This document shows positions 18,554-28,646 of a stretch of 64,000 nucleotides of DNA, one piece after another; position 1 is the first letter of the stretch, and each line of letters opens with the position of its first letter. Source of the stretch: Aerococcus urinaehominis (GTDB lineage: Bacteria; Bacillota; Bacilli; Lactobacillales; Aerococcaceae); the NCBI RefSeq assembly GCF_001543245.1, contig NZ_CP014163.1:558001-622000 (forward strand), written 5' to 3'. The notes beneath the pieces were generated by a model. That model saw only the letters and a program-made list of their open reading frames with translations. It was not told where the DNA came from and did no database searches. The translations under genes and the position numbers were made by a program.

Positions 18554-19555
18554 ATGAATCTAGCTAGCCAAATTTTAACCATCTTAATGGACCAGCCAGG
18601 GGAGACCCTATCTGGTCAGAGGCTCGCCGATACTTTCGCGGTCTCGCGCAATGCCATTTGGAAAACCATCAAACAACTCAACCAAGAAGGCTATCAAATC
18701 ACCAGCCAGGGCCGGTCAGGCTATCAACTGGAAAAGCTGTACCAGCGAGCTGATAGCCGGCAATTGCAAGCCTTACTGTGTCATGAGCCAGCTTTGCCAG
18801 CTATCCATATCGCAGTGCATGACCAGGTGACCTCAACTAATGACCTAGCCAAACAATTTCTGATTGACCACCCTCAGGATATCGGCCTCTTTATCAGCCA
18901 CCAGCAAACCGCTGGCCGCGGCCGGCAAGGGCGGCCCTTTAATTCAAATTTGAGTCACGGTCTCTATTTTAGCCTGGCCTTTGGCCCCAAACAAGCTGAC
19001 CCCCAATTGATTTCTCTCTATACCATTGCTGCTGCGACTGCCTGCTGCCAAGCCTTGGCACCCTACCTTGACCAAGAACTAAAAATTAAATGGGTCAATG
19101 ATCTTTTCTACCAAAAACGAAAAGTAGCGGGCATCCTCTGTGAGGGCATTACTGACTTAGAAAACATGCGAGTATCAGGTCTCTTAGTTGGTATTGGCCT
19201 TAATTTAGCTGGCGACTTTAGCCAGGCTGACCCAGCTATTCAAAAAGTAGCCGGCACCCTCTTTGGCCACCACCTACCGGATAATTTTAATGAAAATCAA
19301 TTTTTAGCTAGCTTCCTTGTTTACTTTTATCAATACCACAAAGAGCTAGCTAAAAAAGCTTTTATTCCTTACTACAGTGACCACCTGCTGGGGCGCGGTC
19401 AAAGGGTCTCTTATCAATCAGCCGGCCAGGAAGAGCAAGGGGTCATTTTAGGAATCAATGATATGGGCCATTTATTAATTGACCAGGGGCAAGGCGAGGT
19501 CAAGGAACTGATGAGTGGAGAAGTCCATTTCGGCTCTCAACAATTTACTAGCTGA
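18554..19555 (+). CDS. birA: Bifunctional biotin-protein ligase/biotin operon repressor
   Basis: Group II BirA, 333 residues. N-terminal winged helix (about 1-65) with 'DTFAVSRNAIWKTIKQLNQ', then the ligase domain with 'QQTAGRGRQGRPF' binding biotinyl-AMP (about 118-130) and KWVNDLFYQKRKVAGILCE (about 184-202), and a small C-terminal SH3-like domain. The ATG at 18554 has GAGGGGG 7 bases upstream; the longer frame from 18539 would include that site. Plus strand, between ylxM and the surface locus. A TATAAT lies at 18509-18514; the nearest TTGACT is 22 bases away, too far for a normal promoter. No BirA operator is visible. Confidence 0.93.
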   Translation: MNLASQILTILMDQPGETLSGQRLADTFAVSRNAIWKTIKQLNQEGYQITSQGRSGYQLEKLYQRADSRQLQALLCHEPALPAIHIAVHDQVTSTNDLAKQFLIDHPQDIGLFISHQQTAGRGRQGRPFNSNLSHGLYFSLAFGPKQADPQLISLYTIAAATACCQALAPYLDQELKIKWVNDLFYQKRKVAGILCEGITDLENMRVSGLLVGIGLNLAGDFSQADPAIQKVAGTLFGHHLPDNFNENQFLASFLVYFYQYHKELAKKAFIPYYSDHLLGRGQRVSYQSAGQEEQGVILGINDMGHLLIDQGQGEVKELMSGEVHFGSQQFTS

Positions 19556-20033
19556 CAGATTATTTAAATAAATCACTATCATCATAGTTGTTTTTTATTA
19601 GACTATACTATTGAAATGCAGTGTCTTGAAACCGCAAATTGAAGCAACTAATTTTCATATTTACAACATGCAGTAGACCACCCCAGATTGAATACAGAAT
19701 ACTATTACTAAAGCTCTATAAAACAGGTTGCATTAGTCCATGAAAACCAGCTGTTTGCCTAATCTTTTAAAAGTGCACAACCCAATCCGGTTGACATACA
19801 GAGCTGGATTCTAAAAATATTCGAATTATCTTTTTATAAAACCGCTAAACTTACTTGCCTTAAATTTGTAAAATATTGTCGCTCATTTAAGACGGTCTCC
19901 CACGCTCAGATAGATTACTAATAATATAGAATTAGGATAGCCCAGATATTTGGCAGCGATATGCTTACCAGATATCTGAGCTATTTTTTGTATGACTTCT
20001 TTTTCTACTTAAGCTAATAATAAAATTATAAAA
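19556..20033. other. 478-bp intergenic stretch between birA and the collagen-like surface gene
   Basis: No gene in either strand that I can support. It contains a small stem-loop just after birA (ACTAT/ATAGT then TTTTTT, a weak terminator) and a TTGACA box at 19791 on the plus strand without a clear -10. A strong plus-strand terminator lies at 19938-19984. AT-rich and without repeats of the families seen elsewhere. Confidence 0.5.
19938..19984 (+). terminator. Strong plus-strand terminator with no obvious gene
   Basis: Arms of about 16 bp (ATAGCCCAGATATTTGG against CCAGATATCTGAGCTAT, few mismatches), 14-base loop, then TTTTTT. The nearest plus-strand gene is birA, 383 bases upstream. Confidence 0.75.
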
Positions 20034-20063
20034 AGCCCCCGTCAGATTATATTAGCGGGGGCT
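20034..20063 (-). terminator. Terminator of the collagen-like surface gene
   Basis: Perfect arms AGCCCCCG/CGGGGGCT with a 14-base loop, followed on the minus strand by TTTTT. Confidence 0.88.
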
Positions 20064-20121
20064 AACAAGTCATGTGTGAGGGGAAGACTTGTTATTTTTA
20101 CTAGGAGGTTATATTAGTTAT

Positions 20122-23100
20122 CTAATCTTCTTTACGTTTGCTACCAGCAAAAGCAAGCACTGAACCGATTCCAATCAAAGTGACACCTACAGTACCTAAA
20201 CCAGCTGCGGCGCCAGTGTTAGGAAGTTCATTTTGATTAGTTGTTTTCCCAGATTCTTCTGGTTTACCTGGCTCTCCTGGCTTACCTGGTTCGCCCGGTT
20301 TACCTGGTTCGCCCGGTTTACCTGGTTCTCCTGGCTTACCTGGTTCGCCTGGTTCGCCCGGTTTACCTGGCTCTCCTGGTTTACCTGGTTCGCCCGGTTT
20401 ACCTGGTTCTCCTGGTTCGCCCGGTTTTCCTGGTTTGCCTGGTTCTCCTGGTTCGCCCGGTTTACCTGGTTCGCCTGGTTTGCCTGGTTCTCCTGGCTTA
20501 CCTGGTTCGCCTGGTTTACCTGGTTCGCTCGGTTTACCTGGCTCACATGGATTGCAGCAAGGAATTTCAATCGTTACGGTCGTATTATCGGTGTAAACAA
20601 TGGTTAACTGACCATCAATAGTATAAATCTTCTTAATACCGCGGCCATCTTTACCATCGCGGACAAAATGACGACTTGATTCATTACCATCTGGGTCTTT
20701 GACAATTATCCAAAGGCCAGTCTCACCTTTGTCATTTTTGCCCGGTACGGTCTCGATACTTGGTGAGCGACCATCTTCTCCGTCTTTGCCATCGCGGACG
20801 AATTCACGAGAAACTTCATTGCCATCACCATCATAGATGATAATCCATTGGCCACTTTCACCTTTTTCGTTCTTACCTGGTTCGACTTTGACAGATGGTG
20901 TTTTACCGTCGACACCATCTTTGCCGTCTTTGCCGTCATTACCATCTTTGCCGTCGCGGATGAACTCACGAACGATTTCATCGCCATTCGGACGGCTAAT
21001 GATTAACCAGTGGCCCGTATGACCTTGGCTATCTTTGCCTGGCTCGGTACGAACTTGTGGTGTTTCGCCATCTTTGCCGTCCTTACCATCTTTTCCGTCA
21101 CGGCCATGGTAAATGGTTCTCGTTTCAGTTGATCCATCTGGGTGGGTAATGCGGATAGTTACACCAATCTCATTGCCATCACGATCAACAACAGGTTCGG
21201 TTGTGAGGGTTGAAGATTTACCGTCTTTGCCATCTTTACCGTCGGCAACAAAGTCACGGTCTAATTCTTGACCTGTTTGGCGGTCACGGATAATAATCCA
21301 TACCCCGGTTTGGCCATTGAAGCTACCTGGTTCAGTCGTTGCTGTGATTGATTGACCATCCTTGCCGTCCTTGCCATCACGACCATCACGGATGATGTGC
21401 GTATGGCTAGTGCCGTCAGGATTGTTAATCGTAATTTCAACGCCTGTTTCAGTATCCTTAGAAGAAATGGTTGGTGTCTTACCATCTTCACCATCGGCAA
21501 TAAATTCGCGGTCGATTTCTTGTAAGCTATCACGGTCACGGATAATCACCCATGCCCCAGACTTACCATTGTAGTCGCCACGTTCGACAGTAGCAATAAT
21601 TGACTTACCATCAACCCCGTCTTTACCATCTTGACCATCACGACCATGGTTGATAATACGCGCTTCCTGACGGCCGTCTGGATGCGTAATTGTAATCTTA
21701 TAGCCGAGTTCTTTGCCGTTAGTATCGGTAATTGGCTCAGTGGTAATTTCAGATGAGTTGCCATCTTTACCATCTTTACCATTAGCGACAAAGTCTCGAT
21801 CTAATTCTTGGCCTGTTTGGCGGTCACGAACAATAATCCAGACACCTGTTTGACCTTGGAAATTACCAGGCTCTGTTTGAACAGTAACTGATTTACCATC
21901 TTGTCCCTTATCACCTTTCTCACCTTTGGCACCGTCTTTAACTTCGCCGGTGGCAACTGGATCTTTAGTTTTATCAGGTTCACCTGTTGATGGATCTACT
22001 GGATAGAATTTAATAGTAGTTATGCCATCTTTACCTTTTTCAACTACTGGTTTGTAGGTGATGCCATCTTTACCAGCTTCACCCTGGGCACCTTTCTCAC
22101 CTTTCTCACCTTTGGCGCCGTCTTTAACTTCGCCGGTGGCAACTGGGTCTTTAGTTTTATCAGGTTCACCTGTTGATGGATCTACTGGATAGAATTTAAT
22201 AGTAGTTATGCCATCTTTACCTTTTTCAACTACTGGTTTGTAGGTGATGCCATCTTTACCAGCTTCACCCTGGGCACCTTTCTCACCTTTCTCACCTTTG
22301 GCGCCGTCTTTAACTTCGCCGGTGGCAACTGGGTCTTTAGTTTTATCAGGTTCACCTGTTGATGGATCTACTGGGTAGAATTTGATGGTGGTCGTGCCAT
22401 CCTGACCTTTTTCAACTACTGGTTTGTAGGTGATACCATCTTTACCATCCTTGCCAGGTTCACCCTGGGCACCTTTTTCTCCATCTTTACCATCAGGAAT
22501 AAAAGTAGTTTTAGGGGTTTCTACAATATTACCATCAGGTCCATAACTCTTGTTAACTACAGTAACTAAGGTACCGGGAACAGGGGTACTACTTCCTTCA
22601 ACAGTTCCAGTGGTCCTTTTAGTTGTTACCACAGGAGTTAAGCCGTCACGATTAGGTGAACCAGTTCCTCGAATAATAACTTCATCTCGTTTTTCAATAA
22701 GATGCTTACGACTTTTTTCCTCAAAATAGTCTTTAAAATTATCCTCGGTTAAATCTTGTCTATCAAGAACATCTTGTTTTTGTTCATAGATAACACGATC
22801 AATACCAACTTTCCCGCTTACTTTTACAACTTCAACCCCTTGAGGTAGATTAGGGTTTTCTTCGTATTTAGTTTCAAAATCAGTTGTTTCAGTACGCACT
22901 TCATAGTGTTTCACACGACGGAATCCAGAGTTAACCACTTGGTCTGCACTTAAATTACTAATAATTGGAGATGTTAAACCTACAGAATCAGCTTTTTTTA
23001 CAGGGACAAAGCGATTAGGCGCCTCGAACTGAACTCGATAGCTCTCTTTACCTGCTACATTATCGAATCTGTAGTTTCCATTTCCACTAGTTATAGTTGT

Positions 23101-24075
23101 CGCTATAACTTTTTTATCACCACTGAGTAAATGCACCGTTACATTAGCTAGATTTTCTTCTCCGGATTTTGTTCCGCTACCATCAGCATCATTCCAGACA
23201 TTACCAGTAATATTATAGGTTGGAACATTCCCAATCTCAGGAATTAATTCAGTCACAATCCCAGATACATTACCTGTGTTATATAATGAACCATTCACCT
23301 CAAGAAATTCACTTGTGGGGTTAGTACCTTTATTACCGGTATTTAAATCTACAGCTTGGTTTCCAAATTCGTCAACAAAAGTGATCTTGACAACAGGATC
23401 TCCACTATTATATTGTAAAGGGCTCTGTGGTTGAAGCGGTTGCTGGTCATTCGGCACTCTAACAGTCACTACATTATTTCCAGGAGTTAGATTATGCTCT
23501 GTGAAGTTGCCCCCTGGATAAGTTACTCGCATTTTTGACTTGGTATCTGTTAAACGTGCTAATGACAAGTCATCAATCGTTACCTTAAATGATGTATCAT
23601 TTGGATTGATATAGTTTCTACCATTCATATCCCTTACAAACGGAGTATTAATAGCTGGGCCAATTCTGCGTTCGACATTTAATGTTTTACTAAAGCTGGT
23701 ACCAGTATCTGTAGCGGTAACTTTATCGCCTACTTTAAAATTAGTTCCCTTAGGTACGTCCAGTTTCCAAACACCATCTTGATTAGCTGTCGTTTGTCCT
23801 AGTAGGGCATTATTATGAGTTATTTGAATAGTGTTACCAGCAGATGCCCGGCCAGAAATTTCTGTTTGATAGAGTGTATTTTCAAATTTACCATTAGCTT
23901 CGATATAGTCTGGCCCAAATGATAAACTGCTGGCAGCAGTTGTAGGTGCAGCCGCACTAGCCATCAAGGCATTATTTGAATACAAACTCTCTCTATTGGT
24001 TACAGCACTTGCATTAACAGCTTCTGCTAAAAGATCGTCTGCTGTTAATGTTCTCGTTAAGTTTCTATAATTCAA
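20122..24075 (-). CDS. Collagen-like LPXTG cell-wall protein, main body (frameshifted from its signal peptide)
   Basis: 1317 residues without their own signal. Order: Ig-like region (about 55-270), SdrD-type B domain '[20 protein letters not shown]' (about 287-385), a G5-like domain (about 390-470), three 62-residue repeats rich in GEKG/GKDG (about 530-720), a long series of roughly 40-residue modules joined by GKDGKDG linkers (about 720-1180), a CCNPC motif, a Gly-x-y tract of Glu-Pro-Gly-Lys-Pro type, and the anchor LPNTG plus hydrophobic helix and KRKED tail. It is a sortase-anchored stalk protein. The frame runs on upstream past 24075 to 24149, where one lost A separates it from the signal-bearing part; as it stands no good ribosome site precedes it. 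Confidence 0.88.
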   Translation of the reverse strand: MNYRNLTRTLTADDLLAEAVNASAVTNRESLYSNNALMASAAAPTTAASSLSFGPDYIEANGKFENTLYQTEISGRASAGNTIQITHNNALLGQTTANQDGVWKLDVPKGTNFKVGDKVTATDTGTSFSKTLNVERRIGPAINTPFVRDMNGRNYINPNDTSFKVTIDDLSLARLTDTKSKMRVTYPGGNFTEHNLTPGNNVVTVRVPNDQQPLQPQSPLQYNSGDPVVKITFVDEFGNQAVDLNTGNKGTNPTSEFLEVNGSLYNTGNVSGIVTELIPEIGNVPTYNITGNVWNDADGSGTKSGEENLANVTVHLLSGDKKVIATTITSGNGNYRFDNVAGKESYRVQFEAPNRFVPVKKADSVGLTSPIISNLSADQVVNSGFRRVKHYEVRTETTDFETKYEENPNLPQGVEVVKVSGKVGIDRVIYEQKQDVLDRQDLTEDNFKDYFEEKSRKHLIEKRDEVIIRGTGSPNRDGLTPVVTTKRTTGTVEGSSTPVPGTLVTVVNKSYGPDGNIVETPKTTFIPDGKDGEKGAQGEPGKDGKDGITYKPVVEKGQDGTTTIKFYPVDPSTGEPDKTKDPVATGEVKDGAKGEKGEKGAQGEAGKDGITYKPVVEKGKDGITTIKFYPVDPSTGEPDKTKDPVATGEVKDGAKGEKGEKGAQGEAGKDGITYKPVVEKGKDGITTIKFYPVDPSTGEPDKTKDPVATGEVKDGAKGEKGDKGQDGKSVTVQTEPGNFQGQTGVWIIVRDRQTGQELDRDFVANGKDGKDGNSSEITTEPITDTNGKELGYKITITHPDGRQEARIINHGRDGQDGKDGVDGKSIIATVERGDYNGKSGAWVIIRDRDSLQEIDREFIADGEDGKTPTISSKDTETGVEITINNPDGTSHTHIIRDGRDGKDGKDGQSITATTEPGSFNGQTGVWIIIRDRQTGQELDRDFVADGKDGKDGKSSTLTTEPVVDRDGNEIGVTIRITHPDGSTETRTIYHGRDGKDGKDGKDGETPQVRTEPGKDSQGHTGHWLIISRPNGDEIVREFIRDGKDGNDGKDGKDGVDGKTPSVKVEPGKNEKGESGQWIIIYDGDGNEVSREFVRDGKDGEDGRSPSIETVPGKNDKGETGLWIIVKDPDGNESSRHFVRDGKDGRGIKKIYTIDGQLTIVYTDNTTVTIEIPCCNPCEPGKPSEPGKPGEPGKPGEPGKPGEPGKPGEPGEPGKPGKPGEPGEPGKPGEPGKPGEPGKPGEPGEPGKPGEPGKPGEPGKPGEPGKPGEPGKPEESGKTTNQNELPNTGAAAGLGTVGVTLIGIGSVLAFAGSKRKED
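20252..20550 (-). repeat. Gly-x-y collagen-like tract (GEPGKP repeats)
   Basis: About 100 codons of near-perfect Gly-Glu-Pro/Gly-Lys-Pro triplets encoded by 9- and 18-base DNA repeats (GGTTCGCC, GGTTTACC variants on the plus strand). Likely to vary in length by slippage or recombination. Confidence 0.9.
21905..22470 (-). repeat. 186-bp tandem repeat, about three copies
   Basis: The stretch encoding '[20 protein letters not shown]' through [10 protein letters not shown] recurs with a period of 186 bp (62 codons). The two C-terminal copies are nearly identical at DNA level; the N-terminal one differs (GQDGTTTI for GKDGITTI). Confidence 0.88.
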
Positions 24076-24149
24076 AGCATTAAAAGCCGATAAACCTATA
24101 TTTGGTGTATCTAACTTAAGTTTGAAATCTTGATTATTGCTGGCTGAAC

Positions 24150-24749
24150 TTAAGTGATCACTATTAGAAGAAGTACGATTTTTTCGGTTTCGTTTTGTCC
24201 TTGAGTACTAGAAACACGACCAGCTTGTTGATTATCGATCTCAGTATCTAACTGACTCTTATTAGCTTTTTCTGTTTTTTCTACTTTTTCGGATTTGTCA
24301 GATTCGGCTGACAGATTGTTCTCACTATGATTTTTACTTTCTGAATTTGAAACTTTTTTATCATCTAACTGACTATTAACCGTCGAAGTATCCTCAGAAA
24401 TAGATAAGTCACTAGGTAGCTTTTCTTTAGTTAAATCGACAGTGTCACTACCTGCTGCTTCAGAAGCAGGTAAATTTTCTTCTCGTTTGTTTTCGTCACT
24501 ACTAATTTCTGTAGTAAGCCTATTATTTGCCTCATTTTCTGCTAAAGGAACTGATGTTTCAAGATTTGCATTAACGGCTTGGTTTCCTTCTAAGGCAGCA
24601 GCTTGAGCAACAACCATTTCACTATTTAATAAGAAACCTGCCGCTACTGCTACAGATGCTACACCGATACTCAATCGTTTGATTGAGTATCGGTAAAATT
24701 TATTAGCCATCTTTTCTTGGTGAACTTTGTGATTATTTTTACCTACCAT
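24150..24749 (-). CDS. YSIRK signal peptide and N-terminus of the collagen-like surface protein (fragment)
   Basis: 199 residues. Opens with a basic stretch, a YSIRK/G-S-type signal, '[20 protein letters not shown]' (about 18-37), and a cleavage region near VVAQAAA. Then follows a Ser/Glu/Asn-rich disordered region, the usual head of a cell-wall-anchored adhesin. AGGAG precedes the ATG. At a run of six A (plus-strand T6 at 24179-24184) the frame leaves the body; with one more A it reads ...[17 protein letters not shown] and runs into the 1317-residue frame, restoring a protein of about 1542 residues. As read here the product ends in LLLIVIT and would be secreted without an anchor. Confidence 0.85.
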   Translation of the reverse strand: MVGKNNHKVHQEKMANKFYRYSIKRLSIGVASVAVAAGFLLNSEMVVAQAAALEGNQAVNANLETSVPLAENEANNRLTTEISSDENKREENLPASEAAGSDTVDLTKEKLPSDLSISEDTSTVNSQLDDKKVSNSESKNHSENNLSAESDKSEKVEKTEKANKSQLDTEIDNQQAGRVSSTQGQNETEKIVLLLIVIT

Positions 24750-24760
24750 ACAAACAACTC

Positions 24761-27223
24761 CTATCTAAAAAAACGGCTAAAGAAACTAGAGAATGGTCTT
24801 CGTGAATTAACAAAACGGTTGGTTGATGTAGCGTTAGACCTTACAGGTTTTGGTGCAGAGAACATCGATGCGTTACGTGCTAGTGAAGTTACATCTTCGC
24901 CCCTTCCACGTAACACCACTTTATTTACCGGAGATTTGATTGGAGTCCTAGTCACCTTTGGATTTGGTTGAGCAACACCATTAATATAGGTTGTTTCTGT
25001 AACAACTTTAATAATGCCGTTCTCGCCCTCAGTTTGAACTACATTTGTACCAAATGGTCTAGATGAATCATCAACATAAATTACTTTGAAAGGAATTTGT
25101 TCATACTTCACTGACTCAATAACCTCTACCTTACGCGTACCGACTTCAATAATTTTATCTTGTTTATTGCGGACAGTAGTTGTTGTTACTTGAGGATTTG
25201 GCTGAGCAACACCATTCACATATTTGGTAATTGTTGTAATGCGCTCAAGACCTTCAATGCCCTCTTGGATAACACGAGTTTCGCCTTCAGTTAAATCAGG
25301 GTTTTCACGCTTAATTACCTCAAATGGAATTTTACGTTCCTCTACTTTTGATTTTTCCTCGACTTTACGCGTACCAACTTCAATAATTTTGTCTTGCTTG
25401 TTGCGAATTGTAGTTGTCGCGACTCTTGGATTTGGTTGGGCAACACCATTAATATAGCTAGTAGTTGTTGTGACACGCTCAATTCCTTCGATACCATTTT
25501 GGATTACGCGAGTTTCTCCTTCTGCTAAAGCTGGATTTTCACGAGTTATCACCTTAAATGGAATAATTCGATCTTTAACAACTGATTTTTCCTCGACTTT
25601 ACGCGTACCATATTCAATAATTTTATCTTGCTTATTTTGAATAATTGTTTGATCAATATCGAATTGAGATACAATTTGTCCATTCCGTGTCACAATTTGA
25701 GTTGTAATTTCAACAATTCCATTTTGTCCTTGTTGAATAACACGAACTTCCCCTTCTGCTAACTGTGGATTTTCACGACGAATCGTATTGTAAGGAGTTT
25801 CCATCCGCCGTTTTACATGACGAACATCTTGCTTGCCTGTACCAATTTCAATTATTTTATCTTGTTTGTGTTGTAGCACTCTATTTTCAACTTGTTGACG
25901 TTTGATTTCTTGATGGTTTTCGTACCAAATACGGTCTGTTGTTCTTTTAATACCATTGCGTCCAAATTGTACAACACGTTGTAAACCTTCAGATAAGTTT
26001 GGATTTTTACGATAAATTGTATTGTAAGGTGTTCTAGTTTCTTTAGTAATATCCTTACTTTCTTGCAGAATAGGATCTTTCTTCTTCAAGTAGGTAATAC
26101 TTGCTGTCCCGTCTTGACGAACGGCTACACCAGCTCCGCCACGATAATAAGGAGCAACCTCAGAAGTGATCGCAAAGGTATAGTTTTTACGGCGATCAAC
26201 ACCAAGAGCAGCAGCGTTAACTGATTGACGGATTTGTCCAGTACCATCGCCATATACAACTGAAAGTTGTCCATCAATAGCAGTATATTTTATCTTGATC
26301 GGCTCTAATTCTTCCGGACGGAACATCGATTGATCAGTTTCAGTCCTTTTTTGTGGTTTAGCGTTAATATAGTCGAAGCCTTGAGTATTTCCGACAATTT
26401 CAGAATTACCCTGGTTATCATTTTTAACAAATCCTGTATAACCACGCTTAGCAGCACCTATTCTATTAGACATACCGCCTTTATCCATTTTATTTGTTTC
26501 AGGATTATAGCGGATATCAATTTTATAGCCAAAGCTATTAGCTACACCTTTATCTTTTAGAATACCACCTTGGTTAATATAATCTTGGCCCCGTTTTTCA
26601 CCTTCCATAAATAGGAAACCGAAACCATCTGCATTAGTAGTATTTCCTTGATGGTCAAGACGCACTTCAAAGTTCATTTCAAAATCATGATCAAAACTAA
26701 TGCTGTCTTTTTTTACTAAAGCACCCCGCTGTGTCTGAACATTGTTTATCATTTTACTTCCTAGAGCATTAGAATTACCAAACTGAACAGTATTTACATT
26801 TTCAGCAGAACGATCAGCCTTAGCAGGATTATATTCTGTAGGGTCAAACTTTGTGACATTTGGTCCAAGACGATCAAATTTATCTAAGCCAAGTCCTTTT
26901 TCAGTGACAACTTCCTCGTCTTGTTTAATTTCAGAGCTTACAACTTCTTCTTTAATAACACGAGTTGTTTCAGGTTGGTTTGTATACTCAATAAATTCGT
27001 CTTCAGTACTAGTCGTGGTACCATCTAGATTCTCATTACTTATACCATAACTAGCTGAATTATTAGTGACAACCGGTCGTTCCGTCGCTGCTTGAACCAC
27101 TGCTTCTTGACTAACTAAAAGCAAACTTGCACCTAGCGCTACCGAAGCAACTCCTACCGATAATTATCTAATTGCGTACTTATATCTTTTTTCCCTTAAA
27201 ATATTAGTATTACTAGCTTCCAT
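24761..27223 (-). pseudogene. Lectin-like/G5 surface adhesin with a stop codon inside its YSIRK signal
   Basis: The ATG at 27223 (AGGAGGG site 5 bases upstream) starts a YSIRK-type signal, KRYKYAIR-stop-LSVGVASVALGA. The codon after AIR is TAA (27164-27166) where AAA (Lys) is expected. The frame then stays open for some 800 codons (787-residue frame from 27124). It has an L-type lectin-like domain (about 110-370, 'DFEMNFEVRLDHQGNTTNAD' and ADGFGFLF), then five G5-type repeats of about 75 residues, each with a QDKIIE.GT.K strand. It ends in a short Arg/Phe-rich tail (SSFFSRFFR) with no LPXTG or membrane helix. A TTG at 27124 could start a leaderless product, but this is unlikely to be exported. 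Confidence 0.85.
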
Positions 27224-27364
27224 TTTTGCCCTCCTGGATATTTTAAAACTATTTTATTCTAGTTTTGATTATGATAGCAAATAGTTCCAGAAAAATTAAG
27301 ACATTTTTTGCATATTACCAATTTTATTAGGGTTTTAGTTAAAAAACTCACATTTATCAGTACC

Positions 27365-27411
27365 AAAAAGCACCTCAAATATACAATATCGTATATTTGA
27401 GGTGCTTTTTT
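27365..27411. terminator. Long perfect bidirectional terminator
   Basis: 20-bp perfect arms (AAAAAGCACCTCAAATATAC and complement) around AATATC, with T-runs in both directions. It insulates the surface locus from the ftsY operon. Confidence 0.9.
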
Positions 27412-27557
27412 GTAGCAACTTAAATTTACTTTGACACAATAAAGAAGAATTTCCACAGTTAAATAATACAGTTGTTGTTTAAATATCAAGCTGTATTTTT
27501 TACTTTTTGCATCTAAAAAAACTAAAAATAAACATTTTTTAATTATCACTTAAATGT

Positions 27558-27589
27558 AAAAAGGCTAGGACACCTGCCCTAGCCTTTTT
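27558..27589 (-). terminator. Terminator of the rnc-smc-HAD-ftsY operon
   Basis: Arms AAAAAGGCTAGGAC / GCCCTAGCCTTTTT with a short loop, then TTTTT on the minus strand just past the ftsY stop. Confidence 0.88.
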
Positions 27590-27600
27590 AATATACTCAT

Positions 27601-28626
27601 TTAAACTTCAACAACGTCCTTGACCAATTGATAGATAAAGGCTTCCGCATCAAAGGCTTGCAAATCATCCAATTGCTCACCCAAACCAATGAACTTAACC
27701 GGAATATCTAACTCATAACGAATGGCGAAAATAACCCCACCCTTGGCGGTACCATCTAACTTGGTCAAGACTAAACCTGTAATATCAACCGTTTGGTCAA
27801 ATTCTTTAGCCTGAATTAAGGCGTTTTGACCAGTAGTCGCGTCTAGAACTAATAAGGTCTCATGGGGCCCGCCAGGAATTTCCCGTTCAATGACCCGTTT
27901 CATCTTCTCTAATTCAGCCATCAGGTTAACCTTGTTTTGCAAGCGCCCCGCTGTATCAACTAGCAGGTAGTCAAAATCTTCTGTTTTTGCTTGCTTGACT
28001 GCATCAAAAACAACCGAAGCGGGATCGCCATTAGGTCGGCCGACTACAACCGGCACGTCCACTCGCTTGCCCCACTCTTCTAATTGGGCCACAGCACCAG
28101 CCCTGAAGGTATCGCCAGCAGCTAAGAGCACTTTCTTACCTTCTTGCTTAAGTTGGTAGGCCATTTTACCAATGGTCGTTGTTTTACCGACACCGTTAAC
28201 TCCTACAAATAGGACAACAGTTGGTCCGTCAGGATTTTCTACAATAGCCACATCAGCCTGGCCACCCTTATCATAAATCTCAATCATCTTTTGGATAATC
28301 GTATTTTTAACATCCTCACCCGACCGGGCATTCTTTAGCTGGACTTCCTCGCGTAGGGCGTCAGACAGAGCTAAGGTCATATCAAAACCCACATCGGAAG
28401 AGATTAGCACTTCTTCTAAGTCATCGAAAAAGTCTTCATCTACCTCCCTGAAACCAGCAAAAAGTTCATTCATCCGGTCAGAGAAGGACCGACGCGTTTT
28501 CTCGACCCCCTTGTCATACTTGTCAAAGACAATCTGGTCTTCTTTTTCTTCAGCTGTCTGGGCCTGGTCAGCAACTAGGGGGTCTTCCCCAGTAAAGGCC
28601 TTTTTAATACGATTAAATAAGGACAT
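27601..28626 (-). CDS. ftsY: Signal recognition particle receptor FtsY
   Basis: SRP receptor GTPase at the membrane. 341 residues: short acidic A region (about 1-45), N domain, and G domain with GVNGVGKTTTIGKMA (about 141), AGDTFRAGAVAQL, LVDTAGRLQNK and TKLDGTAKGG. The ATG at 28626 is preceded by AAGGTG at 7 bases; an ATG three codons upstream is too near that site. Last gene after HAD and smc; the terminator follows. In many relatives ylxM-ffh come next; here foreign-looking surface genes and birA intervene. Confidence 0.97.
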   Translation of the reverse strand: MSLFNRIKKAFTGEDPLVADQAQTAEEKEDQIVFDKYDKGVEKTRRSFSDRMNELFAGFREVDEDFFDDLEEVLISSDVGFDMTLALSDALREEVQLKNARSGEDVKNTIIQKMIEIYDKGGQADVAIVENPDGPTVVLFVGVNGVGKTTTIGKMAYQLKQEGKKVLLAAGDTFRAGAVAQLEEWGKRVDVPVVVGRPNGDPASVVFDAVKQAKTEDFDYLLVDTAGRLQNKVNLMAELEKMKRVIEREIPGGPHETLLVLDATTGQNALIQAKEFDQTVDITGLVLTKLDGTAKGGVIFAIRYELDIPVKFIGLGEQLDDLQAFDAEAFIYQLVKDVVEV

Positions 28627-28646
28627 CACATTCACCTTTTTCTTTA

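Larger units (their letters stand above)
27224..27600. other. Intergenic region between the surface locus and ftsY
   Basis: No supportable gene: a 96-codon minus-strand frame (27259-27549) runs straight through a strong terminator hairpin and has no ribosome site or family look. It holds the bidirectional terminator at 27365-27411, the ftsY terminator, and, near 27240-27290 on the minus strand, an AT-rich stretch with TAAAAT that may be the promoter of the surface genes. Confidence 0.5.

Noticed and set aside
19591-20033. Possible tRNA, riboswitch or degraded gene in the birA to surface-gene gap
   Set aside because: No cloverleaf, no conserved riboswitch core and no translated similarity that I could recognise in either strand.
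20196-20570. Minus-strand 124-codon Asn/Gln/Val-rich frame overlapping the Gly-x-y tract
   Set aside because: Frame-shifted reading of the same repeat; no start signal.
20233-20621. Two plus-strand open frames of about 125 codons rich in Trp/Phe/Leu, opposite the collagen-like tract
   Set aside because: Antisense shadows of the GGT/CCT triplet repeat; the composition is forced by the repeat on the other strand.
27259-27549. 96-codon minus-strand frame between ftsY and the lectin gene
   Set aside because: Runs through a perfect 20-bp terminator hairpin, AT-rich, no ribosome site and no recognisable family.
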